A stretch of 64,000 nt of DNA. Source: Erysipelotrichaceae bacterium OPF54. GTDB lineage: Bacteria; Bacillota_I; Bacilli_A; Erysipelotrichales; Erysipelotrichaceae. A program made the position numbers and the translations under genes. Within the stretch, counting starts at the first letter, position 1. Each line of letters begins with the position of its first letter. This document shows, piece after piece, positions 26,639 through 36,871 of this stretch. The stretch is taken from NCBI GenBank assembly GCA_022834735.1, contig BQKD01000001.1, positions 2,519,659 to 2,583,658 of the forward strand. Reading direction: 5' to 3'. The notes under the pieces were generated by a model. That model saw only the letters and a list, made by a program, of their open reading frames with translations. It was not told where the DNA came from and made no database searches.

Positions 26639-27232
26639 TCAGGATTTCTCCTTCGCCTTGATGCAGCGGTCAATAAAATCGATCAGAAAGTCGATCGTTT
26701 CATCCACTCCCAGGGTCGACGATTCGATACACAGATCATAATAACGCGAATCGCCCCATTTATTGTCGCAGTAGTAGTTGTGATACGTCTTGCGGTTGCG
26801 GTCCGTCTTTTTGATCAGGGCACGCGCCTCTTTTTCATCCAGGCCAAACTTCTGCATCGTTCTCTCGATCCGCAGCTCCATATCCGCATTCACAAATATC
26901 GATACCGGACCATATTCTTTCAAAATGCTCTCGCCGCAATGGCCCAGAACTATAAATGACTTCCCGACCCTGGCCCTTTCGCGCAGAAAGTCAAACTCCT
27001 TCATCGCAATATTGTCAATATTGGAATTCGTCAGGCCCCGCACCGTCCGGGAACGGATCATCCAGCGCGGCGCCTCGTCATACTGATTGAGCTGATCGAT
27101 ATCATAGCTTTCATGGATCCCGATCTCGCTCAGCATATTTTCATCATACAGCGGCACATGGTAGTGCGCCGCAAGCGCCCGGGCAATATCCTGCCCGCCG
27201 CTTCCAAATTCTCTTGAAATCGTTACAATCAT
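26639..27232 (-). CDS. Cytidylate kinase-like family protein
   Basis: The 197-residue protein opens MIVTISREFGSGGQDIARAL, the P-loop signature of the AAA/cytidylate kinase-like family (PF13189), and has LIKKTDRNRKTYHNYY, which is also typical. True Cmk differs, so the substrate is uncertain. The start at 27232 follows AAGGAAGAGAG; the longer frame overlaps the transporter gene and is not coding. It sits 14 bases downstream of the SLC13-like gene, so the two are likely co-transcribed. Confidence 0.85.
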   Translation of the reverse strand: MIVTISREFGSGGQDIARALAAHYHVPLYDENMLSEIGIHESYDIDQLNQYDEAPRWMIRSRTVRGLTNSNIDNIAMKEFDFLRERARVGKSFIVLGHCGESILKEYGPVSIFVNADMELRIERTMQKFGLDEKEARALIKKTDRNRKTYHNYYCDNKWGDSRYYDLCIESSTLGVDETIDFLIDFIDRCIKAKEKS

Positions 27233-27246
27233 AATCTCTCTTCCTT

Positions 27247-28614
27247 TTACACGTAACGCACAAAAATGCAGATCATAGAAATGGTAACAACCAGCAGAGT
27301 AGCCGGCACACAGTATTTGCAGTATTTTCCCCAGGAAATCGGATAGCCCGCCTTCATCGCGACCGCCGTGCCCACGACATTGGCACTCGCGCCGATCGGC
27401 GTAGCCGAACCGCCAATATCCGTCCCCATCGACAAGGTCCATGCCAGCGTAGCCAGCGGAACCGACTGGCTCTGCGCCAGCGTCCGGATGATCGGGATCA
27501 TCGTCGCCGCAAACGGAATATTGTCCACCACCGCGCTCGCAAGCGCAGACAGCCACAAAATGATCGCAACCATCAAATAAAGGCTGCCATTCGACCAGTC
27601 CGCGATCAGTCCCGCAACGATCTCGAGCACTCCCGTTTCCTCCAGGCCCCCGACAACCACGAACAGCCCTACAAAAAACAGCAACGTCCTGTAGTCCACT
27701 TTTCTGAGCAGATCCATGGCCTGCCCGCCAGCACACACAAGCGTCAGCAGCGCAATAAATGTGCCGATAAACGCAACCGTCAGATGCGTATTGGCATGCG
27801 AAACAAGCAGCACGACCGCCAGTCCGAAAATGAAGGTCGACTGAATGAAACGGGCCCGGTCCAGGATCGCCTCATGCGGATCCGGAAACGATTCGATACT
27901 TTCCAGATACGTCTCGCTCTTTTTCAGCTTTTTCGCAAAACACAGCCAGAAATAGATCACCACACATACAAGCGAAATTCCCGCGATCACCCCCGTGTTG
28001 CTCACAAAATCGGAGAATGAATAGCCAAGCGCCGTCCCGATGATGATATTTGGCGGATCGCCGCACATCGTCGCCGAGCCTCCCAGATTGGCACAAAATA
28101 TTTCCGCCAGGATGACCGGGACCGGATCAAACTTCAAGAGCTGAGCCAGCTCGACCGTCACCGCCGCCAGAAACAGGATCACCGTGATACTGTCGATAAA
28201 CATGGCCAGGATCGCCGACATGATCATGAACGCAAGAAAGATCCTGGTCGCGCGATACTTCACGAGCTTTGCAAAACGCAGACAGAGCCAGCGGAAAAAG
28301 CCTGCCGAAGCCATTCCTTCGACCATGATCATCATTCCGGCAATAAACAGGATCGTCGCCCAGTTGATCCCCGAAGAGGATTCAGCACTCTCTGTAGCCG
28401 AATACCAGAAATCCAAAGTGAAAATGCTTTGAATGTTCAGTGTCCGCCATGCTGCCTGCCATGAATGCATGCAGATCCCAAACACGATCACCAGGACCGC
28501 CGCCCCGCATGCCAGAGTGACAACGTGGCGCTCGAACTTTTCCGTTATGACCAGTATGAACATAAACACAAACAAAAAGCCCGCAGCCCATGGCGCAAAT
28601 GCTGCCAGATTCAT
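27247..28614 (-). CDS. SLC13/ArsB-NhaD-like ion transporter permease
   Basis: The 455-residue protein is almost wholly hydrophobic with about 11-12 TM segments and carries the repeat hairpin motif ANLGGSATMCGDPPNIIIG in the first half and TDIGGSATPIGASANVVG in the second. This inverted repeat of ion transporter superfamily members is shared by ArsB, NhaD and SLC13 dicarboxylate carriers. The substrate (Na+/H+, arsenite or a carboxylate) cannot be decided by eye. AAGGAAGGG precedes the start. Confidence 0.82.
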   Translation of the reverse strand: MNLAAFAPWAAGFLFVFMFILVITEKFERHVVTLACGAAVLVIVFGICMHSWQAAWRTLNIQSIFTLDFWYSATESAESSSGINWATILFIAGMMIMVEGMASAGFFRWLCLRFAKLVKYRATRIFLAFMIMSAILAMFIDSITVILFLAAVTVELAQLLKFDPVPVILAEIFCANLGGSATMCGDPPNIIIGTALGYSFSDFVSNTGVIAGISLVCVVIYFWLCFAKKLKKSETYLESIESFPDPHEAILDRARFIQSTFIFGLAVVLLVSHANTHLTVAFIGTFIALLTLVCAGGQAMDLLRKVDYRTLLFFVGLFVVVGGLEETGVLEIVAGLIADWSNGSLYLMVAIILWLSALASAVVDNIPFAATMIPIIRTLAQSQSVPLATLAWTLSMGTDIGGSATPIGASANVVGTAVAMKAGYPISWGKYCKYCVPATLLVVTISMICIFVRYV

Positions 28615-28642
28615 AATTTACCCTTCCTTCTAAATTACCTCC

Positions 28643-29641
28643 TTATTTTAGTCCTTTTTTATAAACTCTCAACACATTTTTGTACATAATCGAATCAATT
28701 TCCTCTTCCGTGTATCCGTGTTCCTGCAGCGCATAGGCCAGCGCAGGCATCATGGACGCATCGCGGACCTCGACATCCGACAGGATCCCGTCAAAATCGG
28801 TTCCGATCCCGATCACATCAATTCCCGCTATATCCCGGATATGATCGATATGAGCGATCATATCCTCGATCGTGCTGCGCTCATCGCCACGGTCATTCAG
28901 AAAATCCGCGCAGAAATTCAAGCCCATGACACCGCCTTTGCTCGCCAGCGCCCGGATCATGTCATCGCTCAGATTGCGTGCCGCACAACAAACGGCCCTC
29001 GCGTTCGAATGCGAAGCGACAAACGGCTTCGTGCTGTATCGGACAACATCCCAGAACCCCGCATCCGACAGATGAGAAACATCCACGATCATGCCCAGCT
29101 CTTCCATCAGCGCAATATATTGTTTTCCAAACTCGCTCAGTCCGTCTTTTTCATTCGGCTTCTGAAGAACATCTGCCGCCTTGTAATGAGAAAAATCGCT
29201 CATCGACACATTCGGATGCCCGATCGCATTCGGATAGTTCCATGTCAAAGCGATCATCCGCACTCCCATCCGGTAGTAATTGCGCAGCATCGCCAGATCA
29301 TTGAAGACGACATCCCCTTCCTCGAGCGTGAGCAGCGCGCTCAGCTTTCCTTCCTTTTCGTTCTTTTCGATATCCGAAAAGCGCAGAACCGGCGCGATCC
29401 GGTCCTCGTTCTGCTCAAGCATCCGGCAGTACAGATCGTACAGCTTCATCGTCTGTTTTTCCGGGACCGCGTATTTCTTCCGGTCTGTGAACAGCGCAAA
29501 GTTCTGCACAAGACAGCCGCCCCTTTTCAGCTTGTCCAGATCGACGCTCAGATCGCTCTGAGCAAAATCGACCTCTTCTCTTCCCTCTTCCTGTTCGAGC
29601 CAGCCCAGTATCGTATCGCAATGCATATCAATATATTTCAT
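28643..29641 (-). CDS. Membrane dipeptidase family protein (peptidase M19)
   Basis: The 332-residue protein shows the M19 metal-binding elements: IDMHCDT at the N-terminus, LTLEEGDV, IVDVSHLSDAGFWDV, ASHSNARAVC and GIGTDFDG. These enzymes split dipeptides with a C-terminal residue of either configuration. The start at 29641 follows GGAGG. A terminator of the antiporter gene lies immediately upstream, so it probably has its own promoter. No signal peptide is present, so it acts in the cytoplasm. Confidence 0.92.
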   Translation of the reverse strand: MKYIDMHCDTILGWLEQEEGREEVDFAQSDLSVDLDKLKRGGCLVQNFALFTDRKKYAVPEKQTMKLYDLYCRMLEQNEDRIAPVLRFSDIEKNEKEGKLSALLTLEEGDVVFNDLAMLRNYYRMGVRMIALTWNYPNAIGHPNVSMSDFSHYKAADVLQKPNEKDGLSEFGKQYIALMEELGMIVDVSHLSDAGFWDVVRYSTKPFVASHSNARAVCCAARNLSDDMIRALASKGGVMGLNFCADFLNDRGDERSTIEDMIAHIDHIRDIAGIDVIGIGTDFDGILSDVEVRDASMMPALAYALQEHGYTEEEIDSIMYKNVLRVYKKGLK

Positions 29642-29661
29642 CGTATGTACCTCCAAAAAAA

Positions 29662-29681
29662 GACCCGCAGTATTGCAGGTC
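29662..29681 (-). terminator. Terminator of the antiporter gene
   Basis: GACCTGC/GCGGGTC on the minus strand with an AATACT loop is followed by seven T residues. It sits just before the ribosome binding site of the dipeptidase gene. Confidence 0.75.
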
Positions 29682-29701
29682 CATCATAGCATGATTCGCA
29701 G

Positions 29702-30949
29702 CTACTCAACCATCGGGTTGGTGAGCGCCTCATGGATCTCATCTTTTTCAAGTTTCGTTTCGCCATGATGCGTGAAATCCGGATCGTCCGGTTTATGCTT
29801 GTAGACGATCTTGAGCAGGATCGGCGTGATCACGGTCGTAAATACGACGCAGAGCAGGATCGGCGTGATAAAGAACTCATTCAGGATCCCCAGACTCATT
29901 CCCTTATCCGCGATGATCAGGGCCACCTCGCCACGCGAGATCATACCGCAGCCGATACGCAAAGCCTGGACCGGCGAATACCGGCAGATCAGAGCGCCAA
30001 GTCCGCAACCCACGATCTTTGTCAGGACAGCCGCCACGCATAACAGAAGGACAAGGCCCAGCATCGTCCAGGATGCCTGGATCGGCTCGAGCTTCAGTCC
30101 GATGCTCGCAAAGAAGATCGGTGTGATCAGCATATACGATAAAGTGCCGATCCGTTTCGTAACATATTCGCACTGTGCCGTTCCCGAAATAATAAGGCCG
30201 CCCACAAAGCTTCCGGTAATATCGGCTACTCCGAAAAATTCCTCGGCACAATACGCCATGATCAGCGCAAACGCAAAAGAGACGATCGAATAGCGCTGCA
30301 GACCATGATTCGGATCATGGCTGAACCACCATTTGAACACTTTGTGCATCGCAACCCCGACAACGATCGAGAACACAAAGAATCCAAGGATCTTGAGCAG
30401 CACCGTGCTGATCACCACACTGCTGTCTGCCAGCGCCGTGACAAGCGTCAGGCAGATGATTCCAAGAACATCATCAATGACTGCAGCGGCCAGGATGACA
30501 TTGCCGCTTTCTGTAGACATGCAATGCATTTCCTTGAGCGTCTCGACCGTGATCCCCACGCTCGTGGCAGTAAAGATGACACCGATAAACAAGTTTTCGA
30601 TCCATGCGGAAGGTCCGACATTATAGATCATACCAATCAGATATCCCACTCCTAAAGGAACAAGAACACCTAACGTGGCAATAAGAAAGGCTTTCAGCCC
30701 GGCTTTTTTTAAATCTGTGATGCTCGTTTCGAGACCGGCAGAAAACATCAGGACGATGACACCAATTTCGGAAAGGGCGGAGATCAGATTGCTTGGCTCA
30801 ACGATATTAAGAACAGCAGGTCCTAGGACAATGCCTGCGATCAGCGCGCCGACAACACTTGGCATCCTCAGTTTTTTCGAGAAAATTCCAAATGCTTTGG
30901 TAAACAGCAAGATAATCGCAATATCGAGCAAATAACGATAGCTTTCCAT
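29702..30949 (-). CDS. Monovalent cation:proton antiporter (CPA2 family)
   Basis: The 415-residue protein has about 12 TM helices and CPA2 motifs: PSVVGALIAGIVLGP near the N-terminus, IGVIVLMFSAGLET, AAVIDDVLGII with the tandem Asp pair, and RGEVALIIAD. It lacks a TrkA-N domain and ends soon after the last helix, unlike KefB/C. It likely exchanges Na+ or K+ for H+. The start at 30949 (MESYRYLLDI) follows GGAGG; an upstream in-frame codon lacks a site. Confidence 0.88.
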   Translation of the reverse strand: MESYRYLLDIAIILLFTKAFGIFSKKLRMPSVVGALIAGIVLGPAVLNIVEPSNLISALSEIGVIVLMFSAGLETSITDLKKAGLKAFLIATLGVLVPLGVGYLIGMIYNVGPSAWIENLFIGVIFTATSVGITVETLKEMHCMSTESGNVILAAAVIDDVLGIICLTLVTALADSSVVISTVLLKILGFFVFSIVVGVAMHKVFKWWFSHDPNHGLQRYSIVSFAFALIMAYCAEEFFGVADITGSFVGGLIISGTAQCEYVTKRIGTLSYMLITPIFFASIGLKLEPIQASWTMLGLVLLLCVAAVLTKIVGCGLGALICRYSPVQALRIGCGMISRGEVALIIADKGMSLGILNEFFITPILLCVVFTTVITPILLKIVYKHKPDDPDFTHHGETKLEKDEIHEALTNPMVE

Positions 30950-31182
30950 ATTAATCCTCCGTTCGGAATAATTTTCCATGAGTATTATGACAACTTCCTG
31001 TGCATTTTTCACACAATCTGCTTACAAATTTTGCCAGAAATCACAAAAAAAGTCGATTTTAACCTTAAATAAGGATAAAACCGACATTGTCCGAACCATC
31101 AATCCTTCTTCATTGAATACCGGTGCTGCCTGCATATCGATCCCGACACGTTCAGATCGGATCGGGATCTTTCGGCATTGAA

Positions 31183-31204
31183 AAAGACCGGATTTCCGGT
31201 CTTT
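31183..31204 (-). terminator. eno terminator
   Basis: A 9-bp stem AAAGACCGG/CCGGTCTTT with a four-base loop lies after the eno stop and is followed on the minus strand by TTC. The 31020-31180 stretch holds no gene. Confidence 0.75.
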
Positions 31205-31217
31205 AGTGTTATCGCTA

Positions 31218-32596
<1,379 letters not shown>

Positions 32597-32602
32597 CGTT
32601 TA

Positions 32603-34768
32603 TTAGAAACAAAGCGCTTTCAAAACGCGGTCGATCTCCTCTTTTTTTTCATTGACAAAGACGCATAAAAAGCCGTTGATGCCCGTCTTTTTCAAAATGC
32701 GGACCCACTCGAGCCGATCGCTCGTTTTCGAATCGAAGAGGCGCATCCGGCACGCGCTGTCGCCAAGGCACAAAACGCTCGTTCCGTCCGTTCCCTCCAG
32801 CTCATATACGTGTTCATGGCAAAGACGGCATCCCGATCTTTTTTCATCCTTGAGCAGGGTGTTGACCGGACAGTGGTTCATCAGCATGAGCCTTTTTTTC
32901 TGGTATACGCATACAATGACCGGAGCCGGCTGATGATAACGCGCCCTGAACGCGCGAACAAGCATTTCCACCTGATCGAGATTCGCCTCTTCGCTGATCC
33001 CGATCTTTTCATAGCCAAGAGAAAGCAGCGCCGCTACCGCATAGGAATTGACCACATTCATGTTCAGAATGATCTTTCCTTCGCCAAGATGAGTGAGCAC
33101 ATCCGCCTTTTCGGTATCGATCCGGCCTTTTTTCAAAGTGCCCGGCACATTCTCGCTGATCCACAAGACGTTTTCATCGCCTTTTTGATCCTGGGTCTCG
33201 ATCTGGGCCAGGACAACTGGCGAAGGATCGACCTGCGGCATATAGGTATAGGATTTTTCAGGAAAGACCCGGAACGACAGCCGTTCCCTGCGCAAGGCTT
33301 CGAGCGCCTCCTTGCGCAGATCGTTCATGACCTTGATCGGAAAATAGATATCCGGAGCCAGATCGTAATCGATATGCGTAAAACGAGCCCAGGAACTGCC
33401 GGTCTTATTGAGCTGCTTTCCCAGGACATCCGGATCGGTTGCCTGTTTTTGTGCCTGTTCGGCAACGATCGGGGTCTTGACGACAACCTCATGCTTTCCA
33501 TCGCTCACGCTCAGATACAGAGGCTCTTTCACTCCTCGGCACACCGCTTTACCGGTAATATCCACGTAACGTCTGTCGTTTTTGATATGGTCAGACACTT
33601 CTTTGCGATATTTCGAATCGACCGTCTTTTTGACCACGCTTCCGATCTGGACATTATACGGTCCGTCGACCGATACGACCTCGCCCGCTTTTCCCAGGGA
33701 AATGAGCCGGTTTCTTGCATCATACATATAGTTGACATGGCAGCCTTCGCTCACCCGGCCTTTTTCAAAGCGGATCCCGTCATTTTGACTGAGATCATGA
33801 TCAAGCTGGATCGTGATACGTTTCCCTTTGACCGCGACGACCTTGCCGATCGTCAGCCCATGATGGTTGGCGGCTGCCGGATCCATCAGATCCTTTCCCT
33901 TCTGCTTATACGTATGCCCTGTCGTAAACTGCCTGTTGAACGTCACGAGCAGATGCTCCTCATCCTCTTTTGTCAGATCCTTTTCTTCCAGCTCTTTTTT
34001 CACGGCTGTTACGGCCGCATACACGTATTCTGCCGATTTCATGCGTCCTTCGATCTTTAACGAAGCCACCCCCGCGTCCTTGAGATCGCTCACCTTCCGG
34101 ATCAGCGAAAGATCTTTTGGCGAAAGCAGATAAGCGGGCAGCTTGTTCACATTTCTGCCGTCCTCTTTCAGGATATACGGCATGCGGCATGGCTGCGCAC
34201 ACATGCCCCGGTTGCCGCTGCGGTTATACATGACATTCGAAAACTGACACTGTCCTGAATAGGAGATGCATAAGGCACCATGCACGAACACTTCGATCTC
34301 CATACCGGTCGCGGCGCATGCGCGAATCTGCTCGAGCGTACATTCCCGGGCAAGAACGACCCGGCTCACGCCAAGTTTTCTGAGCTGTTCGATCTGGGCC
34401 GGCGTGGATACAGAAAGCTGGGTAGATGCGTGGAGCTCGAGCTCGGGCAGCCGCTCATGAAGCAGATGGATCAGGCCGAGGTCCTGAATGATCAAAGCGT
34501 CCACGTTCATATAGAACAAGGCTCTGGCCGCTTCATAGGCGTCTTCGATCTCGTTTTCATACAGGATCGTATTCATCGTGATATATATTTTCATGCCATA
34601 CGTGTGGGCCTGCTCGATGATTTCTTTCGTCTGCTCGAGCGTAAAGCGGTTGGCAAAGGCTCGTGCCCCGAACTGGGGCAGGCCAAAATAAACGGCATCC
34701 GCTCCTGCGGCAAAGGCAGCCTGCAGCGCTTCCACGCTCCCGACCGGAGCTAGTATTTCAGGATTCAT
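32603..34768 (-). CDS. Peptidase U32 family protein (RlhA-like)
   Basis: The 721-residue protein opens PEILAPVGSVEALQAAFAAGADAVYFG and has the U32 core with FVHGALCISYSGQC and the Cys cluster CQFSN..GMCAQPC, plus a DUF3656-like C-terminal half. Family members of this layout hydroxylate 23S rRNA (RlhA in E. coli, about 650 residues) using an iron-sulfur cluster; older annotations call them collagenase-like. Extra Cys residues near the C-terminus (CPVNTLL..CRLCHEH) could hold another metal. Function is assigned by family only. Confidence 0.85.
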   Translation of the reverse strand: MNPEILAPVGSVEALQAAFAAGADAVYFGLPQFGARAFANRFTLEQTKEIIEQAHTYGMKIYITMNTILYENEIEDAYEAARALFYMNVDALIIQDLGLIHLLHERLPELELHASTQLSVSTPAQIEQLRKLGVSRVVLARECTLEQIRACAATGMEIEVFVHGALCISYSGQCQFSNVMYNRSGNRGMCAQPCRMPYILKEDGRNVNKLPAYLLSPKDLSLIRKVSDLKDAGVASLKIEGRMKSAEYVYAAVTAVKKELEEKDLTKEDEEHLLVTFNRQFTTGHTYKQKGKDLMDPAAANHHGLTIGKVVAVKGKRITIQLDHDLSQNDGIRFEKGRVSEGCHVNYMYDARNRLISLGKAGEVVSVDGPYNVQIGSVVKKTVDSKYRKEVSDHIKNDRRYVDITGKAVCRGVKEPLYLSVSDGKHEVVVKTPIVAEQAQKQATDPDVLGKQLNKTGSSWARFTHIDYDLAPDIYFPIKVMNDLRKEALEALRRERLSFRVFPEKSYTYMPQVDPSPVVLAQIETQDQKGDENVLWISENVPGTLKKGRIDTEKADVLTHLGEGKIILNMNVVNSYAVAALLSLGYEKIGISEEANLDQVEMLVRAFRARYHQPAPVIVCVYQKKRLMLMNHCPVNTLLKDEKRSGCRLCHEHVYELEGTDGTSVLCLGDSACRMRLFDSKTSDRLEWVRILKKTGINGFLCVFVNEKKEEIDRVLKALCF

Positions 34769-34784
34769 AAAATCGTTCCTCCTA

Positions 34785-34809
34785 TAAAAAAAGCACGGCT
34801 AGCGTGCTT
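34785..34809 (-). terminator. Terminator after the DtxR-type regulator
   Basis: AAGCACG/CGTGCTT with the regulator stop codon in the loop is followed on the minus strand by six T residues. Confidence 0.75.
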
Positions 34810-35176
34810 CGTTTTTCTCATAAAACGCTTTGATCGCGTCAAATGTTTCCTGCGAGATCACATGTTCGATCCGACAGGCATCTTCCTGGGCAATTTCCTT
34901 GGGAACACCAATGTTTTCAAGCATCGTCGAAAAAAAGACATGCCGCTGATATGTCCCTTCCGCGACTTCTCTGCCAAGCTCAGTTAACTGTATGTATTTG
35001 CTTCGATCGAGCACGATGAGTTCCTGTTCCACCATAAGTTTTACAGCATGCGATACGCTTGGTTTTGAATAACCCAGATAGCTGGCAATGTCGACACTGC
35101 GAACGACAGGCAGCTGCCTGGATAAAACCAGGATGGCTTCGAGGTAATCCTCTAACGATTCGCCGTAATGGTTCAT
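34799..35176 (-). CDS. DtxR/MntR-family metal-dependent transcriptional regulator
   Basis: The 125-residue protein has an N-terminal winged helix (SVDIASYLGYSKPSVSHAVKLM) and a dimerisation region with the metal ligands expected of the family (EDACRIEHVIS). It lacks an SH3-like third domain, as in MntR. It likely represses manganese or iron uptake genes when metal is bound. A TTAGT/ACTAA palindrome upstream may be its own operator. No metal transporter gene is next to it in this window. Confidence 0.85.
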   Translation of the reverse strand: MNHYGESLEDYLEAILVLSRQLPVVRSVDIASYLGYSKPSVSHAVKLMVEQELIVLDRSKYIQLTELGREVAEGTYQRHVFFSTMLENIGVPKEIAQEDACRIEHVISQETFDAIKAFYEKNEAR

Positions 35177-35208
35177 TTCCGACTCTCCTGTTCTTTATTA
35201 ACTATATT

Positions 35209-35222
35209 TTAGTAAAGACTAA
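35209..35222. promoter_or_regulatory. Possible operator of the DtxR-type regulator
   Basis: TTAGTAAAGACTAA is an inverted repeat (TTAGT and ACTAA arms) 33 bases upstream of the regulator start, suggesting autoregulation. Confidence 0.4.
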
Positions 35223-35234
35223 CTTTTCTGTCAA

Positions 35235-35462
35235 TTACTGCAGCTTCTTTGCCTGAGCAGCTGCTTCAAGCAGCTGGGCGGCCTCCATCACATACCGCCG
35301 TTTTCCGGTCTGGAAACTGAAAAGAACGGCGTTGGTCGGAGCGCAGCAGTTCATATCATCGAGAATTTCGAAAGTTCCCTGTTCTCCTTTGTAAAGGTAT
35401 GGAATATTTTTATTGTTTTCGCAGAAAAGAATGGCCCGCTGTTCAGCCTGTTGATCGTTCAT
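35235..35462 (-). CDS. Small hypothetical protein
   Basis: The 75-residue acidic protein (EILDDMNCCAPTNAVLFSFQ, with a Cys pair) has no TM segment and no recognised domain. It lies between the MacB-like permease and the DtxR-type regulator on the same strand. The ribosome binding site is weak (CAGG close to the ATG). Codon use and lack of alternatives on either strand favour a real gene. Confidence 0.55.
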   Translation of the reverse strand: MNDQQAEQRAILFCENNKNIPYLYKGEQGTFEILDDMNCCAPTNAVLFSFQTGKRRYVMEAAQLLEAAAQAKKLQ

Positions 35463-35506
35463 GCCTGTATTGTACTCTGTTCCGCTCCATTTTTTGAATC
35501 ATTTGC

Positions 35507-36871
35507 CTAATCATGACGGATGGCTTCGAGAGCCGGGATCTTCACGGCCTTGTTGGCCGGGTAATAGCCGGAAATAATGCCGACAAGCATGGAAAAGACA
35601 AGGGCGCCCAGCGCAAGCCATAGCGGGATGCATGAAAGCGGGGTCCCTTCCACGCCAAGCAGGTAAAGGATCTGGGTCACGAGATCGGGCGCAGACTGGT
35701 TGGAAAAATAGTTCATGACAAAGCTGGCGATATAGCTCAGGATCAGTCCGATCGATCCTCCGATCAGCCCGATCACTCCGGCTTCGAGAAGGAACAGCTG
35801 CCGGATATTTTTTGTATAGCATCCCAGCGCCTTCATGATCCCGATCTCCTTTGTACGTTCTGTAATGGACATGATCATCGTATTGGCGATCCCGATCGCG
35901 GCAACAAGCAGCGAGACCGCTCCGATCCCGCCAAGAACGAGCTGGATCAGGCGTGTCGATTCCTGCATCGACTGCCGCATGCTTTCCATGGAACTGGTCT
36001 GGAAGCCGAGATTCTGGATCTCTTTTTCGATTTCGCTTACATCATCGATCGTATCTGCCATGACGACAGCCTGCGAATAAGTGAAGTTCCCGTTTGATTT
36101 TCCAGCCTTTTTATTGGCTGCTTTCCACAGTTCCTTCATATCGTTCAGATCAATGATGAGCCCTTCGCTCGTTTCATAGCCGGCACTGTAGTTTTCCTTC
36201 ACGATGCCGCACACGCTCACTTCCTGTTCCACGTCCGCGTCTTCCTGTACCTGGACATCGATATTGACCTTGGCCTGCAGAGGATCGAAATACGGATCCG
36301 GAAGATTTTCATTGAGCTGGCCGTTCTCGTCATACAGAACAGAGTAAATATCGATCCGGTTGCTTCCTTCCGGTCTGGCCGTATCCATAAAGCTGTACGC
36401 GAACCGCTCGCCTGCCAGAGCCTGGTTTTTCAGGCCGGGACTAGGATAGGTTCCTTCCTTGATCTCATAGCCGAAATTTTCGAGCTGGGAGAAATCAATG
36501 CCGACCATGTTCGTATACGCAGTTTCATACCGTCCGTTCGTTCCTGAAGTGATCCGGACCGGATAATCGGTGATCTCGAATTTGCCGGTCGCGGCCTGCA
36601 CGTTCGGAATGGCCTGGATCTGGGTGATCGTCTGCTCATCCAGCTTGACGGCCTGGGCCGACGGATCATAATTGGGATAGATGGTGATCTGGCGCAGATC
36701 GCCCATCTGGGCAAGCATCTTTTCCTGCGATACGCTCAGTCCCGCTCCGATCGATACCATGATCACGATGGACATGCATCCGATCATGACCCCGAGCACG
36801 GTCAGGATGGTGCGCGAACGTCTTCGTTTGAGATTGTTGAGGCACATATGCCACAAATCACGGAATGTCAT
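35507..36871 (-). CDS. MacB-like ABC transporter permease
   Basis: The 454-residue protein has one N-terminal TM helix (ILTVLGVMIGCMSIVIMVSI), a large extracellular MacB-core domain (about residues 45-300) and three C-terminal TM helices with TERTKEIGIMKALG, the FtsX/MacB layout. It overlaps the surface-protein gene by 4 bases and completes an operon with the ATPase at 38375-39100. MacB-type systems work on extracytoplasmic substrates rather than moving solutes across the membrane. Confidence 0.88.
   Translation of the reverse strand: MTFRDLWHMCLNNLKRRRSRTILTVLGVMIGCMSIVIMVSIGAGLSVSQEKMLAQMGDLRQITIYPNYDPSAQAVKLDEQTITQIQAIPNVQAATGKFEITDYPVRITSGTNGRYETAYTNMVGIDFSQLENFGYEIKEGTYPSPGLKNQALAGERFAYSFMDTARPEGSNRIDIYSVLYDENGQLNENLPDPYFDPLQAKVNIDVQVQEDADVEQEVSVCGIVKENYSAGYETSEGLIIDLNDMKELWKAANKKAGKSNGNFTYSQAVVMADTIDDVSEIEKEIQNLGFQTSSMESMRQSMQESTRLIQLVLGGIGAVSLLVAAIGIANTMIMSITERTKEIGIMKALGCYTKNIRQLFLLEAGVIGLIGGSIGLILSYIASFVMNYFSNQSAPDLVTQILYLLGVEGTPLSCIPLWLALGALVFSMLVGIISGYYPANKAVKIPALEAIRHD

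Noticed and set aside
26639..27736. Long version (365 codons) of the cytidylate kinase-like protein
   Set aside because: The extra N-terminal part overlaps the SLC13-like gene in another frame, is rich in Gly, Arg and Cys, and the ATG at 27232 has a strong ribosome binding site.
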